From Corynebacterium sp. NML98-0116 (lineage in GTDB: Bacteria; Actinomycetota; Actinomycetes; Mycobacteriales; Mycobacteriaceae): a DNA stretch of 64,000 nt. The position numbers and the translations under genes were made by a program. This document shows positions 1 through 9,479 of the stretch, in pieces. Every line of letters begins with the position of its first letter. Position 1 is the stretch's first letter. Location of the stretch: positions 518,875-582,874 of the forward strand of contig NZ_CP017639.1 of the NCBI RefSeq assembly GCF_001767255.1, read 5' to 3'. The notes beneath the pieces are model-generated. The model was not told where the DNA came from and did not search any database. It saw only the letters and a list, made by a program, of their open reading frames with translations.

Positions 1-111
1 CGGGTGGGGTATCGCGATGATGCTGCCGAGATTGAGTTGGATGGGTGGGGTGTGGATTCGTTTGCGGATGAAGCCGCACCGACGTGGGATTGGGACACAC
101 CCAAGGTTTAA
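1..111 (+). CDS. C-terminal end of an unidentified protein (partial)
   Basis: An open frame enters from the left edge and gives 36 residues before a TAA at 109-111. The tail is acidic and Trp-rich and ends in WDWDTPKV. I do not recognise a domain. Such tails occur on DUF222/HNH endonuclease-like proteins in this genus, but that is only a guess. It converges on the large surface protein, whose stop lies 18 bases further on. The codon pattern is consistent with a real coding end, not a shadow. Confidence 0.5.
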   Translation, partial: RVGYRDDAAEIELDGWGVDSFADEAAPTWDWDTPKV

Positions 112-129
112 CCACGTCGGCGCATCTTC

Positions 130-3100
130 CTACGGCAGCATCGACTGAATCTGCTTCATGATCTGAGGGTTCGTAGCGACGACACCACCAACCAACGCGA
201 TGATGCCCAGAATTACCAGTGCGGCGATTCCACCCTTCGAGGAACCGGAAGCGCTGCCGTCCTCTGCAACCTGAGGCTGCGTTGGATCTGAGGCAGGAGG
301 CTCGGATTGTGTAGTAGTTGCCGTAGTTTTCTCAGACGGTGCTGCAGACGATGTTGTCTTGCCTGTTGACTTAGTCGGAACCGGTGTCTGGCGAGGAGGC
401 TCTGCAGCGGGAGTCGTCTCCTTCGGCTTCTGCGGAGCTGACGTAGAAGGCTTCGAAGCGGTTGTTGTCTTGGCTGGGCGAGGCTTCGGCACTGAAAGGG
501 TGATCGTCTCGGAAGCTTGATTGCCGGCTTCATCCGTGGCGGTGATGACTACACGGTGTGTGCCCGAATCTTTGGTCGAACCAACAATCCGGTTCCCTTT
601 ATGTCGCAGTCCGGCTGGCAGGCCGGTCACGGACAACGCCGTCTTGGTTGCGTCCTCGACTCGGATCGGCAGGTCGTACTTAGTTGCCGCAGGCGGGTTG
701 TGGTCAACCAAGATGCGAGGCAAGACGGTGTCCACCACGCGGAATTCGATGACACCGTCTCCAGTATTTCCAGCCCTATCAGAAGCTGTGACAAAAGCTT
801 GGAAGTATCCAAGCGATGAAGGAGTACCGCTGATTGTGCGAGAGTTTTCGTCGAAGCGCAGGCCGTGAGGGAGGCCCGAAACGGTAACCCGCTTCAGTCC
901 CACGCTGTCTGTTGCATTAACAACATACGAAAACGGTGAACCGACTTCGGACGAAAACTCAGCGTTTTGCACTGTTGGGGAGGTGGTGTCTTCCACAATC
1001 AATTCGAGCCCAGCTTCGGACGTATTGCCGCCGGCATCGGTAGCGATGACGGTGATGGAATGCGTACCAACCGCGTCGGTGACGCCATCGATGGCTCTGT
1101 TGCTTTCGTCATAGAAAAGTCCGCGGGGAAGACCCTCGACGCGTACGTCGACAGGTGTTGCGTCGTCAACCTCAATGCTGATGGAGTCATTGAATTCCGA
1201 ATTGGCTTCCCAGCGAGCGTTGCTCCGCACGTTGATGGTCGGCTTCTTCGTGTCGCGCACCTCGAGCGGGATGGTCGCCGTCGCGCTATTGCCGGCGGGG
1301 TCCGTGGCGGTTACGTGGATGTCGTGCGTTCCGACTGCGTTGGTCTGCCCGTGAATGTGTTCCTCATGTGACGTGAGGTCATCGGGGAGAGCGCTGACTG
1401 TCACGTTGGGGGAATAGCCGCTGTTGTCGGTTACTGGAATCTCAAGGTCGGCGTACTTGCCGGCCTCCAAGATCAACGGAGTGGTATCGATGACGGGCGC
1501 AGTGGCGTCGGCAATCCAGAATTCGAGGTTGCGTGAGGTCTCGTTCCCGAGGGCATCTCGCGCTGTTACATTCGCGTATTGCCAACCAGGCTTCGTCGGT
1601 GTCCCTCGAACAGTGACGGTGGCGCGGAGCCGTGGTTCGTCGTACTGAATGTCCGCATACAGACCTTCTGGCAGGTCGGTTACCTCGACGGTCAGCTCGT
1701 TGTACTCGTCCGTGATGGTGAATTCGAAGGGTTCAATCTCGGCATCGGAGTCGAATTCTTTCTTTTCGACGTCCTCAACCACGGGAGCGGTCTTGTCAGT
1801 TGCCTTCGCGTATTCGTAGAGAAGGTTGTCCTGCCAGCCCTCTGGAAGCTCAATCGGATTAGTCTCGAGAAGGCTTTGAACTTCAATGCCCTTCACGTTG
1901 CCGTTCTCGTTGTAGTAGATCCCGGAAACCAGGCCGGCAACGTCGTCGCCGATGGTGACCGGCGTGTTCACCTCCGGCTCAAAATCCCCGTCAGGGAGGA
2001 GAAGGATCGCGTCGCCGACTGTGCCTGCCACCGTCATCGAACGCCAGTCGATGCTAGCCGTGTCACTAAGGTGTACCTGGCCGGTCGATAGGAGCTCCCC
2101 AGGTGCATCAGGGTTTTCGCCCAACCGCGTGCCATCTGGGGCCTGGATGTAGGGCAGATGTGCGTCGAAAAATGTGCCGATTTCGGCCAGTGCCCAGTGC
2201 TTGGGCCACCCGTATGTCGTAGAAACTCCGCGCGCGCCGCCCGGCCCGGTGCACGCGGGGCTGGTGTAGATCCGCTGGTGGACGTGATCGATGTATTTCG
2301 CTGTGCACTCCTGGTCGAGGAAGAGGTCGCGATCATTGTCGTCGAGCCCCACGGTGTCGCCTTGGTTGACCGCGACGGGGTTCTCGGCCTCGTCCTGGGC
2401 CTTTTGGTATGCGTCCCACTGTTGCATCGCGAGGCCCGAATAGTTCACGTACTCGTTGCTAGTTGGAGTTTCTTCCCATCCGACAGCAATACCGTACTTG
2501 TGGGCTTGACCTTCTGGGACATCGTCACTCCCGGAGTTCACCCCGATAAAGTGTTTTTTGCCTTCGTCATCGACGATCCAGTTCGGCCCACCGGAATCTC
2601 CCTCATGCATCGGGTTTTGTTGTGTGAGGAGGATGACGTTATTAATCACGCCCATGACGTAGTTCTCCATCACGTGGCCGGTTGTTTGACCGAAGCCGTA
2701 CACCATCTGTCCGACGCGAAGCATCGACGGTAGGAGGACGCTGTCGGAGGAGTAGCGATTCTCCCCGAGCAATGCCGAGCGGTTTTCGGGGATATCGATA
2801 TAGCCCCAGTCTTTGCTCATGGTGCTGTTGGTGAGACTTCCCTCGAAGTCGAACTCAGTCACCATCGTGCCGAGGTAATAGTTCCTTTTTTGTGTGTCGG
2901 TGAAGTAGAGAGGGCCGCCATCGCTGCAGTGACCAGCTAAGAAAATACGGCTGTTGGGCTTATCGATGTATCCGACGGTGCAACGATGACCGTTGTTAAA
3001 AATTTTGTCACCTTGGTTAATCGTGCTTACTTCGCCCGGAGCATATGACAGCATGGATTCACGCTCGAGGAGCAACGCCACTTTGTTCGGTTCGCTTGTC

Positions 3101-3747
3101 GGAGGAACTTCTGGGTCTGCGAGGAGGACGAGTCCCTGTCTGTGGTCGTCGTTGCTAAAGACGCTCTCATACATCCCGAGGTAGCGGCCGCCGACTGAAA
3201 CTGGGGCGCCATGTGTCAAATACGCATGGCTCGGAAGTGTAATCGCAAGGAAACCATCGGTGGTGTTCTCAATCGTTGCATCGTAGTCTTCCCGTGGGCC
3301 GTGAACGGTCACGGTATTCCCGGCCGAGAGGTACGAACCGAGAATTGGCTCAGCTGACTCACCGACTTGTGGAAGCAGCGAGTCCGGGATCGCGTAGGAA
3401 GCGAAGCGATTCAGGAAGAGATCTTTGTTGCGAGAAAAATCGGTCTGCCTGTCCTCGAAGTAGTGTATGGAGCCCTCGGAGTCGCGGTAGTACAGGGAAT
3501 GCCCTTCGCCGCAAAGCGCGTCGGTATACACACGCCCATCCGCGATGTGGGCAACCTGGCAAAAGTACTCAGCGCCACCCTTTGAGAATGAGAGCTCATC
3601 CCGCTGCTCGAACAGCTCCTCATGCTGATCGGGCACCCACTGACTTGTCGTCTGGGCTGTGGCGTCGGGCGGGGAAATGACAGTGGCGCTCATCGCGAAG
3701 GCTGTGAAAAGGGCGATAAGCGTCTTACCAGGTCGGAAGCTTCGCAT
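130..3747 (-). CDS. Secreted multi-module trypsin-like protease with Ig-like repeats and C-terminal anchor
   Basis: This 1205-residue protein starts with a signal peptide (about residues 1-31, ending near DATAQ). Three related trypsin-like modules follow. The middle one (about 245-440) has a full S1 triad: His273 in AGHC, Asp313 in KDWGY and Ser385 in GDSGGP. The first (about 50-210) and third (about 458-630) keep the fold-like pattern and paired cysteines but lack the His and Ser motifs, so they look catalytically dead. About five bacterial Ig-like repeats (about 652-1065) follow, each with a TDxxGN-type end. Then come a Pro/Thr/Ser-rich linker and one membrane segment near the C-terminus. 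There is no LPXTG motif. It is presumably tethered to the cell envelope, and the substrate is unknown. No clear ribosome-binding site precedes the ATG, and a TACATTTAAT-like box just upstream suggests a leaderless mRNA. Confidence 0.85.
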   Translation of the reverse strand: MRSFRPGKTLIALFTAFAMSATVISPPDATAQTTSQWVPDQHEELFEQRDELSFSKGGAEYFCQVAHIADGRVYTDALCGEGHSLYYRDSEGSIHYFEDRQTDFSRNKDLFLNRFASYAIPDSLLPQVGESAEPILGSYLSAGNTVTVHGPREDYDATIENTTDGFLAITLPSHAYLTHGAPVSVGGRYLGMYESVFSNDDHRQGLVLLADPEVPPTSEPNKVALLLERESMLSYAPGEVSTINQGDKIFNNGHRCTVGYIDKPNSRIFLAGHCSDGGPLYFTDTQKRNYYLGTMVTEFDFEGSLTNSTMSKDWGYIDIPENRSALLGENRYSSDSVLLPSMLRVGQMVYGFGQTTGHVMENYVMGVINNVILLTQQNPMHEGDSGGPNWIVDDEGKKHFIGVNSGSDDVPEGQAHKYGIAVGWEETPTSNEYVNYSGLAMQQWDAYQKAQDEAENPVAVNQGDTVGLDDNDRDLFLDQECTAKYIDHVHQRIYTSPACTGPGGARGVSTTYGWPKHWALAEIGTFFDAHLPYIQAPDGTRLGENPDAPGELLSTGQVHLSDTASIDWRSMTVAGTVGDAILLLPDGDFEPEVNTPVTIGDDVAGLVSGIYYNENGNVKGIEVQSLLETNPIELPEGWQDNLLYEYAKATDKTAPVVEDVEKKEFDSDAEIEPFEFTITDEYNELTVEVTDLPEGLYADIQYDEPRLRATVTVRGTPTKPGWQYANVTARDALGNETSRNLEFWIADATAPVIDTTPLILEAGKYADLEIPVTDNSGYSPNVTVSALPDDLTSHEEHIHGQTNAVGTHDIHVTATDPAGNSATATIPLEVRDTKKPTINVRSNARWEANSEFNDSISIEVDDATPVDVRVEGLPRGLFYDESNRAIDGVTDAVGTHSITVIATDAGGNTSEAGLELIVEDTTSPTVQNAEFSSEVGSPFSYVVNATDSVGLKRVTVSGLPHGLRFDENSRTISGTPSSLGYFQAFVTASDRAGNTGDGVIEFRVVDTVLPRILVDHNPPAATKYDLPIRVEDATKTALSVTGLPAGLRHKGNRIVGSTKDSGTHRVVITATDEAGNQASETITLSVPKPRPAKTTTASKPSTSAPQKPKETTPAAEPPRQTPVPTKSTGKTTSSAAPSEKTTATTTQSEPPASDPTQPQVAEDGSASGSSKGGIAALVILGIIALVGGVVATNPQIMKQIQSMLP

Positions 3748-3778
3748 GAATTAAATGTACAGAATCTTCACGAGCTTC

Positions 3779-5329
3779 TCACAGTTTTGGTATAGGAGAT
3801 GCGTCACGAAGTCCGAGCATGCGCTTGACCACGTTCTCGGCAGAGATGAGGCACATGGGCACACCGACGCCAGGAACGGTGGTTTGCCCGGCGTAGTACA
3901 GGTTGTCCACTTTGGCGGAAATGTTGCGACCGCGGAAGAACGCGGATTGCCGCAGGGTATGTGCAGGCCCGATGGCGCCACCTGCGAAGGAGTAGTAGCG
4001 TCCGGCGAAGTCGGCGGGGCCGATAGTTCGCTTCACGACGACCCGTTCCCGCAGGTCAGCGACACCAGTGCGTGCGACGATGAGGTCCAGTGTCGCGTCA
4101 ACGATGGCGGCGACGCGCGGGGACTCTGCAGCGCCGTACGCGTCCCCGTGACCGATCGACGGGTCAGCCGCAACCGGGATGAGCACGAACAGATTCTCAC
4201 ACCCGGCGGGCGCGACAGTCGGGTCCGTGGCGGAGGGCTTGCACACGTAGATCGAGCGCGATGCGTCGCGCGAGCCGCTGCTGTCAGCAGGGAACACGGC
4301 GTCGAAGTCTTCGCCCCACTCCTCGGAAAAGAACAGCGTGTGGTGAAGCAGTTCCGGCAGCGCACCGCGCACACCAATGAGCGCGAGTACGCAGCTCACA
4401 CCTGGGTTGTGGTGCTTAAAGTGCGCCTCGGAATAGGTGCGAGCAGACGCGGGGAGCAACGAAGTCTCGGTGTGGTGCAGGTCTCCGGCGGCGACGACGA
4501 CGTCGGCGGGTAGGAAGCGCGTCCCGCTTTCGCTGAGCATGTGGATGCCGGTGGTGGAGCCGTCGATAACTTCGATGCGGGTCGCTTCGTGCTCGAGCAA
4601 AAACTCGACGCCGTGCGCGCGGGCGAGTCGCTCGAGCGCCGTGACGATGCCGCTGAATCCGCCTTGCGGGTAGCGCACGCCGAGGGTGAGGTCGGTATGG
4701 CTCATTAGGTGGTACAGGCTCGGGGTGTCGCGCGGCTGTGAGGACAGGAACACCGCCGGGTACTGCAGGATCTGGCGCAGGCGAGGGTCGCGGAATCGTT
4801 TGTTCACGTAGCGCTGCAGCGGCTGGAGCAGCAACACCGCGAGGGTGAATGCGCGGGAGACGACGTCGCGGTGCAGGAACGGCCTCAGTGAACTGAACGT
4901 GGTGTAGAGGAATCGGTCGAGCGCGATGTTGTAGACATCGGCGGCGCTGGCGAGGTAGTCGCGCAGCACGTCGCCCGCGCCGGGCTCGAGGGATTCGAAG
5001 AGGTCGGCGACGGCGTCGGTACCGAAGGGAACGTCGAGAAGCGGGTGGTGTTCGGGGTAGATGCGGTAGCCGGGGTCGAGCAGCTGGAGGTCGAGTTCGG
5101 CCGCGGTGGAGGTGCCCATGAGCTCGAAGAAGTGGTCGTAGGCCTCGGGCATGAGGTACCAGGAGGGGCCGGTCTCGAAGCGGAAGCCGTCGATGCGCAA
5201 CTCGTCCGCGCGCCCGCCGAGGTGCCCATTCTTCTCGACGACCACCACCGTCGAACCTCGCTTCGCCAGCAGGCACGCTGTTGCCAGGCCTGCGATTCCC
5301 CCGCCGATGATGACAACGCGCTCCGTCAC
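3779..5329 (-). CDS. crtI: Phytoene desaturase CrtI
   Basis: FAD-dependent carotenoid desaturase, 516 residues, which converts phytoene stepwise toward lycopene-type products. The N-terminus carries the dinucleotide-binding motif VVIIGGGIAGL. The C-terminus carries the family signature region around YYAGQTTVPGVGVPMCLISAE. I chose the GTG at 5329-5327 because the FAD motif begins immediately after it and because it overlaps the crtB stop as GTGA, a typical translational coupling. A longer reading would run back through crtB. It is the second gene of a crtB-crtI pair. No crtE or cyclase gene is visible here, so the rest of the pathway must be elsewhere. Confidence 0.93.
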   Translation of the reverse strand: MTERVVIIGGGIAGLATACLLAKRGSTVVVVEKNGHLGGRADELRIDGFRFETGPSWYLMPEAYDHFFELMGTSTAAELDLQLLDPGYRIYPEHHPLLDVPFGTDAVADLFESLEPGAGDVLRDYLASAADVYNIALDRFLYTTFSSLRPFLHRDVVSRAFTLAVLLLQPLQRYVNKRFRDPRLRQILQYPAVFLSSQPRDTPSLYHLMSHTDLTLGVRYPQGGFSGIVTALERLARAHGVEFLLEHEATRIEVIDGSTTGIHMLSESGTRFLPADVVVAAGDLHHTETSLLPASARTYSEAHFKHHNPGVSCVLALIGVRGALPELLHHTLFFSEEWGEDFDAVFPADSSGSRDASRSIYVCKPSATDPTVAPAGCENLFVLIPVAADPSIGHGDAYGAAESPRVAAIVDATLDLIVARTGVADLRERVVVKRTIGPADFAGRYYSFAGGAIGPAHTLRQSAFFRGRNISAKVDNLYYAGQTTVPGVGVPMCLISAENVVKRMLGLRDASPIPKL

Positions 5330-6189
5330 TGCAGCCTCCTTCCCGTCGCCGCTGTCCGCGCGATGATCGCTGCTTTCCGCGGCGCGGACACCCGGACTCG
5401 TTCGGTGAGGATGGCTTCTGGTGGCGTGTCCGCGAGCAAGTCGGTGAGCGCTTCGAACAGGTTCGCCGCTACCGCGACGGCGACACCGCAGCGCTTGGGC
5501 AGCGCGGGGATGGCGGACCACGCGGCGTCGAAGTCGTGGCGGATGTCCGCGATGATCGCGTCTCGGCCGGCCTTGGTTAGCGGGTAAGAAGCTTGCGGGA
5601 AGTAGTTACGGGCGAGCCGGTTGGTGTCGTCGGCGTAGTCGCGCAGGAAGTTCACCTTCTGAAACGCGGCCCCCAGCGCCCGCGCACCTTCCTGCAGCTT
5701 GCTGTACTCGGCCTGGGGAGGGCGTCGGCCCCCGAAGAAGACATCCACGCACAGCAAACCGATGACCTCGGCGGAGCCGTAGATGTATCGCTCGACGGAC
5801 TCCTCCGTGTGCGCCTCGCCGGTTACGTCGTGGCGCATCGAGGTGAAGAACGCGGCGAGGTGGGCGTCGTCGAAGTTGCAGCGGCGCGCGGTATCGGCGA
5901 AAGCGTGCAGGATCGGGTCGGTGTGGAACGTGGTTGCTGTGGCGCTGCGGACGCGCTGCTCGTAGTCCTTGAGGGCTGCCGCGCGCTCGGGGGAGGGGGC
6001 GGCACCGTCCACAATTTCGTCGGCGATGCGCACCACCGCGTAGAGGTTGCGGATGTCGGTTCGCTGCGGCTCGGGAAGTAGTCGCGTGGCGGCGCCGAAG
6101 CTCGTCGAATAGCTGCCAATGACCTCGCTCGCGGCGCGCCGTGCCATGTGGCTGTAGCGTTGCTGCGGGCTGGGGTGGGAGCGAAACAT
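5326..6189 (-). CDS. crtB: Phytoene synthase CrtB
   Basis: Squalene/phytoene synthase family enzyme, 287 residues, which condenses two geranylgeranyl diphosphates head to head into phytoene. The two Asp-rich substrate/Mg sites are visible as DEIVD (about residue 57) and DYADD (about residue 180). The STSFGAATRLLP stretch is typical of the family. It is the first gene of the crtB-crtI operon and is divergent from nrdH. The ATG at 6189 lacks a strong ribosome-binding site, and an internal ATG at 6147 is an alternative start that would keep the conserved core. Confidence 0.93.
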   Translation of the reverse strand: MFRSHPSPQQRYSHMARRAASEVIGSYSTSFGAATRLLPEPQRTDIRNLYAVVRIADEIVDGAAPSPERAAALKDYEQRVRSATATTFHTDPILHAFADTARRCNFDDAHLAAFFTSMRHDVTGEAHTEESVERYIYGSAEVIGLLCVDVFFGGRRPPQAEYSKLQEGARALGAAFQKVNFLRDYADDTNRLARNYFPQASYPLTKAGRDAIIADIRHDFDAAWSAIPALPKRCGVAVAVAANLFEALTDLLADTPPEAILTERVRVSAPRKAAIIARTAATGRRLQ

Positions 6190-6283
6190 TGGTGGGCTTT
6201 CAGGTCATCGGAAGTGATTTTTCATAGTCTAGGCTACATGTGGACCCGCGGTGGGAGCCGTGCTGGGAATACCACGCGTGTAA

Positions 6284-6331
6284 CTACTATATGTAGTATC
6301 ACTTGCAGAAATATCACCCAAGGTATAGTGT
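6284..6331 (+). promoter_or_regulatory. Two NrdR-like boxes upstream of nrdHIE
   Basis: Two 16-base sites, CTACTATATGTAGTAT at 6284-6299 and ACCCAAGGTATAGTGT at 6316-6331, match the known NrdR box (ACACWATATATWGTGT-like) at about 12 and 13 of 16 positions. They start exactly 32 bases apart, about three helical turns, which is the usual arrangement for cooperative NrdR binding. They lie 85 bases upstream of nrdH. Repression of the operon by NrdR at high (d)ATP is the expected role. The regulator gene is not in this window. Confidence 0.75.
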
Positions 6332-6415
6332 CTTCTCTTGTAGCGCCGATCAAGACGGCGCGGGGAAAACTCCCGAAATAGTCTTCATTTTATGTAGAGA
6401 GAGAGCCCACAGGTT

Positions 6416-6643
6416 ATGTCTATTACCGTTTACACCAAGCCGGCGTGCATGCAGTGCAAAGCAACTACCAAAGCACTCGAAAAAGCAGGGCTGGAGTACG
6501 ACCTCGTAGATATTTCCGTCGACGACGAAGCGCGTGACTACGTCCTCGCGCTCGGCTACCTCCAGGCACCAGTCGTTGAGGTAAACGGCGAGCACTGGTC
6601 TGGGTTCCGCCCGGAGCGCATCCGTGGCCTGGCTGCGGCTTAA
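6416..6643 (+). CDS. nrdH: Glutaredoxin-like NrdH redoxin
   Basis: Small 75-residue thioredoxin-fold electron donor for class Ib ribonucleotide reductase. The redox motif CMQC is at residues 11-14. The C-terminal WSGFRPERI signature separates NrdH from ordinary glutaredoxins. It is the first gene of nrdH-nrdI-nrdE, preceded by the paired NrdR-like boxes. A hairpin lies between it and nrdI. Confidence 0.95.
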   Translation: MSITVYTKPACMQCKATTKALEKAGLEYDLVDISVDDEARDYVLALGYLQAPVVEVNGEHWSGFRPERIRGLAAA

Positions 6644-6660
6644 CTCTTCCGACGTCTCAC

Positions 6661-6694
6661 GCCGCTAGTGTTTTACACATTGGCGGCTCTTTTT
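6661..6694 (+). terminator. Hairpin plus T-run between nrdH and nrdI
   Basis: GCCGC at 6661-6665 pairs with GCGGC at 6683-6687, with an inner TGT/ACA stem, followed by CTCTTTTTAT. It looks like a weak intrinsic terminator inside the nrd operon. It could attenuate nrdIE expression relative to nrdH or protect the mRNA end. The pairing is seen in the sequence; the role is inferred. Confidence 0.55.
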
Positions 6695-6712
6695 ATGTAG
6701 AGGGCATCCAAC

Positions 6713-7258
6713 ATGTTGATCGTGTACTTCTCGTCGTTGACAGAGACGACGAAGCGGTTCGTCGATAAGGTGAGGCTTCCGGCGCAGCGTATTCCGTTGC
6801 GGCGCACGGACCCAGCACCAATTATCGACGAGCCCTACGTCCTCATCTGCCCGACCTATGGCGGGGGCGTATCGATGACGCACGTGAACACCAAACCTGT
6901 CCCGCCGCAGGTCATCAAGTTTTTGAATGACGAACACAACCGCAGCTATATCCGTGGCGTCATCGCGTCTGGCAACTCCAACTTTGGCACGGACTACGGC
7001 CTGGCTGGTGACGTAATATCGGAGAAGTGCAACGTCCCGTACCTTTTCCGCTTTGAGCTGCTGGGTACTGATGACGACGTGCTTCGCGTGCGCAACCAGC
7101 TGATCGAGCACGCCGACCGCCTCGGTTTGCTGCCGCTGACCCCCGAGCAGGAAGACGCGCTAGAGTCGGTTGGGCAGCTGCCGGGGCAGGAAAACGCACA
7201 ACGCTTAGCGCAACTGCGCGAGAAATATACAAATAAATACCGTAACGCCGATCGTTAA
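6713..7258 (+). CDS. nrdI: Flavodoxin-like NrdI
   Basis: NrdI is a flavoprotein that supplies the oxidant needed to assemble the dimanganese-tyrosyl cofactor of NrdF. The FMN-binding start [15 protein letters not shown] and the PTYGGG and SGNSNFG loops are present. The protein is 181 residues. The first 140 or so match the family, and the last 40 form a charged extension beyond usual NrdI length. A ribosome-binding AGAGGG precedes the ATG. It lies between nrdH and nrdE in the standard order. Confidence 0.95.
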   Translation: MLIVYFSSLTETTKRFVDKVRLPAQRIPLRRTDPAPIIDEPYVLICPTYGGGVSMTHVNTKPVPPQVIKFLNDEHNRSYIRGVIASGNSNFGTDYGLAGDVISEKCNVPYLFRFELLGTDDDVLRVRNQLIEHADRLGLLPLTPEQEDALESVGQLPGQENAQRLAQLREKYTNKYRNADR

Positions 7259-7286
7259 TCAACGCTGAACCATCAAGAGGATATCT

Positions 7287-9455
7287 GTGTCTACGAACCC
7301 TATTCATGGCAAGAATGTGCCGGAGCCAGTCAACGAGGCTGACAAGCTGGACTACCACACGCTCAACGCGCTACTGAACCTGTACGACGAAAACGGCCAG
7401 ATCCAGTTCGATAAGGACCGCGAGGCTGCGAATCAGTTCTTCCTGCAGCACGTGAACCAGAACACGGTGTACTTCCACGACCTCGAAGAGAAGATGAAGT
7501 ACCTGGTGGACAACAAGTACTACGAGCCCGAGGTTATTGAGGCATATGACTGGGAGTTCGTGAAGGACACGTTCAAGCGTGCGTATGCCTTTAAGTTCCG
7601 CTTCAAGTCCTTCCTGGGCGCGTACAAGTACTACACCTCCTACACGCTGAAGACATTCGACGGTCGCCGTTACCTCGAGCGCTTCGAGGACCGCGTGGCG
7701 ATGACCGCGCTCTTCCTCGCAGACGGTAGGGAAGAGGTCGCATCCGCGCTCGTCGACGAGATTATGACGGGCCGCTTCCAGCCGGCGACGCCGACATTCC
7801 TCAACGCAGGCAAGGCGCAGCGCGGCGAGCTCGTGTCTTGCTTCCTGCTGCGCATCGAGGACAATATGGAGTCCATCGGCCGTGCGATTAACTCCTCGTT
7901 GCAGCTGTCGAAGCGCGGCGGCGGCGTAGCGTTGCTGCTGTCGAACATTCGTGAGGCCGGCGCGCCCATTAAGCACATCGAGAACCAGTCGTCTGGTGTG
8001 ATTCCAGTGATGAAGCTGCTGGAGGACTCCTTCTCCTACGCAAACCAGCTCGGCGCACGCCAGGGCGCAGGTGCTGTGTATCTCAACGCGCACCACCCTG
8101 ACATCATGAAGTTCCTGGACACCAAGCGCGAAAACGCTGACGAGAAGATTCGTATTAAAACGCTCTCGCTGGGCGTCGTCGTCCCAGACATCACCTTTGA
8201 GCTGGCGAAGCGTAACGACGACATGTACCTGTTCTCGCCGTACGACGTCGAGCGCGTCTACGGCGTTCCATTCGCCGACATCTCCGTCACCGAGAAGTAC
8301 GAAGAGATGGTGGAAGACCCGCGCATCCACAAGTCGAAGATTAATGCGCGTCAGTTCTTCCAGACGCTGGCGGAGATCCAGTTCGAGTCCGGCTACCCGT
8401 ACATCATGTTCGAGGACACCGCGAACCGAGCGAACCCGGTCAAGACTGGCCGCATTAACATGTCCAACTTGTGCTCCGAGATCCTGCAGGTCAATTCCCC
8501 GTCGGAGCTCAACGCTGACCTGACGTACGCGAAGGTCGGCCACGATATTTCCTGCAACCTTGGCTCCTTGAACATTGCGATGGCGATGGATTCCGACGAC
8601 TTCTCCCGCACCGTCGAGACCGCAATCCGCGGTCTTACGGCGGTGGCGGACAAGACGTCGATTGACTCGGTGCCGTCGATCCGTGAGGGTAACGACGCCT
8701 CCCACGCCATCGGCCTGGGCCAGATGAACCTGCACGGATTCCTTGGCCGCGAGCACATCCACTACGGCTCAGAGGAAGGCCTCGACTTCACGAACGCCTA
8801 CTTCGCGGCCGTGATGTACGAGTGCATCAAGGCATCGCACAAGATCGCAGTGGAGACGGGCAAGAAGTTCGAAGACTTCGAGCGCTCCGAGTACGCCACC
8901 GGCGAGTTCTTCGACCGCTACAACCCGGAGGATTTCCAGCCGAAGACGGAGAAGGTCAAGGCGCTGTTCGAAAAGTCGACGATTGCAGTGCCGACGGCCG
9001 AAGAATGGGCAGCACTGAAAGAAGCGGTCGCTCGCGACGGCATCTACAACCGCTACCTGCAGGCAATCCCGCCGACCGGCTCGATTTCTTACATCAACAA
9101 CTCAACCTCCTCGATCCACCCGATCGCGTCGAAGATTGAGATCCGTAAGGAAGGCAAGATCGGTCGCGTCTACTACCCGGCGCCTCACCTGAACAACGAC
9201 AACACCGAGTACTTCGACGACGCCTACGAGATCGGCTTCGAGAAGATCGTCGACACCTACGCTGTCGCTACGAAATACGTCGACCAGGGCCTGTCGCTGA
9301 CCCTGTTCTTCAAGGACACGGTGACGACGCGCGACCTGAACCGCGCGCAGATCTACGCATGGCGCAAGGGAATTAAGTCCCTGTACTACATCCGCCTGCG
9401 CCAGATGGCCCTGGAGGGCACCGAGATCGAGGGCTGCGTATCCTGCATGCTGTAA
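7287..9455 (+). CDS. nrdE: Class Ib ribonucleotide reductase large subunit NrdE
   Basis: Catalytic alpha subunit, 722 residues, reducing ribonucleoside diphosphates to deoxy forms. The active-site cysteine region [12 protein letters not shown], the NLCSEI and CNLGSLN motifs and the C-terminal redox pair in EGCVSCML are all visible. The GTG start at 7287 follows AGAGGA with 7 bases of spacing. It is the last gene of nrdHIE, and nrdF is separate about 1 kb downstream beyond a convergent regulator gene. Confidence 0.97.
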   Translation: MSTNPIHGKNVPEPVNEADKLDYHTLNALLNLYDENGQIQFDKDREAANQFFLQHVNQNTVYFHDLEEKMKYLVDNKYYEPEVIEAYDWEFVKDTFKRAYAFKFRFKSFLGAYKYYTSYTLKTFDGRRYLERFEDRVAMTALFLADGREEVASALVDEIMTGRFQPATPTFLNAGKAQRGELVSCFLLRIEDNMESIGRAINSSLQLSKRGGGVALLLSNIREAGAPIKHIENQSSGVIPVMKLLEDSFSYANQLGARQGAGAVYLNAHHPDIMKFLDTKRENADEKIRIKTLSLGVVVPDITFELAKRNDDMYLFSPYDVERVYGVPFADISVTEKYEEMVEDPRIHKSKINARQFFQTLAEIQFESGYPYIMFEDTANRANPVKTGRINMSNLCSEILQVNSPSELNADLTYAKVGHDISCNLGSLNIAMAMDSDDFSRTVETAIRGLTAVADKTSIDSVPSIREGNDASHAIGLGQMNLHGFLGREHIHYGSEEGLDFTNAYFAAVMYECIKASHKIAVETGKKFEDFERSEYATGEFFDRYNPEDFQPKTEKVKALFEKSTIAVPTAEEWAALKEAVARDGIYNRYLQAIPPTGSISYINNSTSSIHPIASKIEIRKEGKIGRVYYPAPHLNNDNTEYFDDAYEIGFEKIVDTYAVATKYVDQGLSLTLFFKDTVTTRDLNRAQIYAWRKGIKSLYYIRLRQMALEGTEIEGCVSCML

Positions 9456-9479
9456 GCGCTGGTTGAGAACAGTGCTGGC

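Noticed and set aside
5353-5390. TGTCCGCGCG and CCGCGGCGCGGACA inside crtB as another repeat array
   Set aside because: The two halves are not a close palindrome and sit in conserved CrtB coding sequence; probably codon-driven coincidence.
6222-6242. DtxR-like iron box before crtB (TAGTCTAGGCTACA)
   Set aside because: Only the central part resembles the TTAGGTTAGCCTAACCTAA consensus; too many mismatches.
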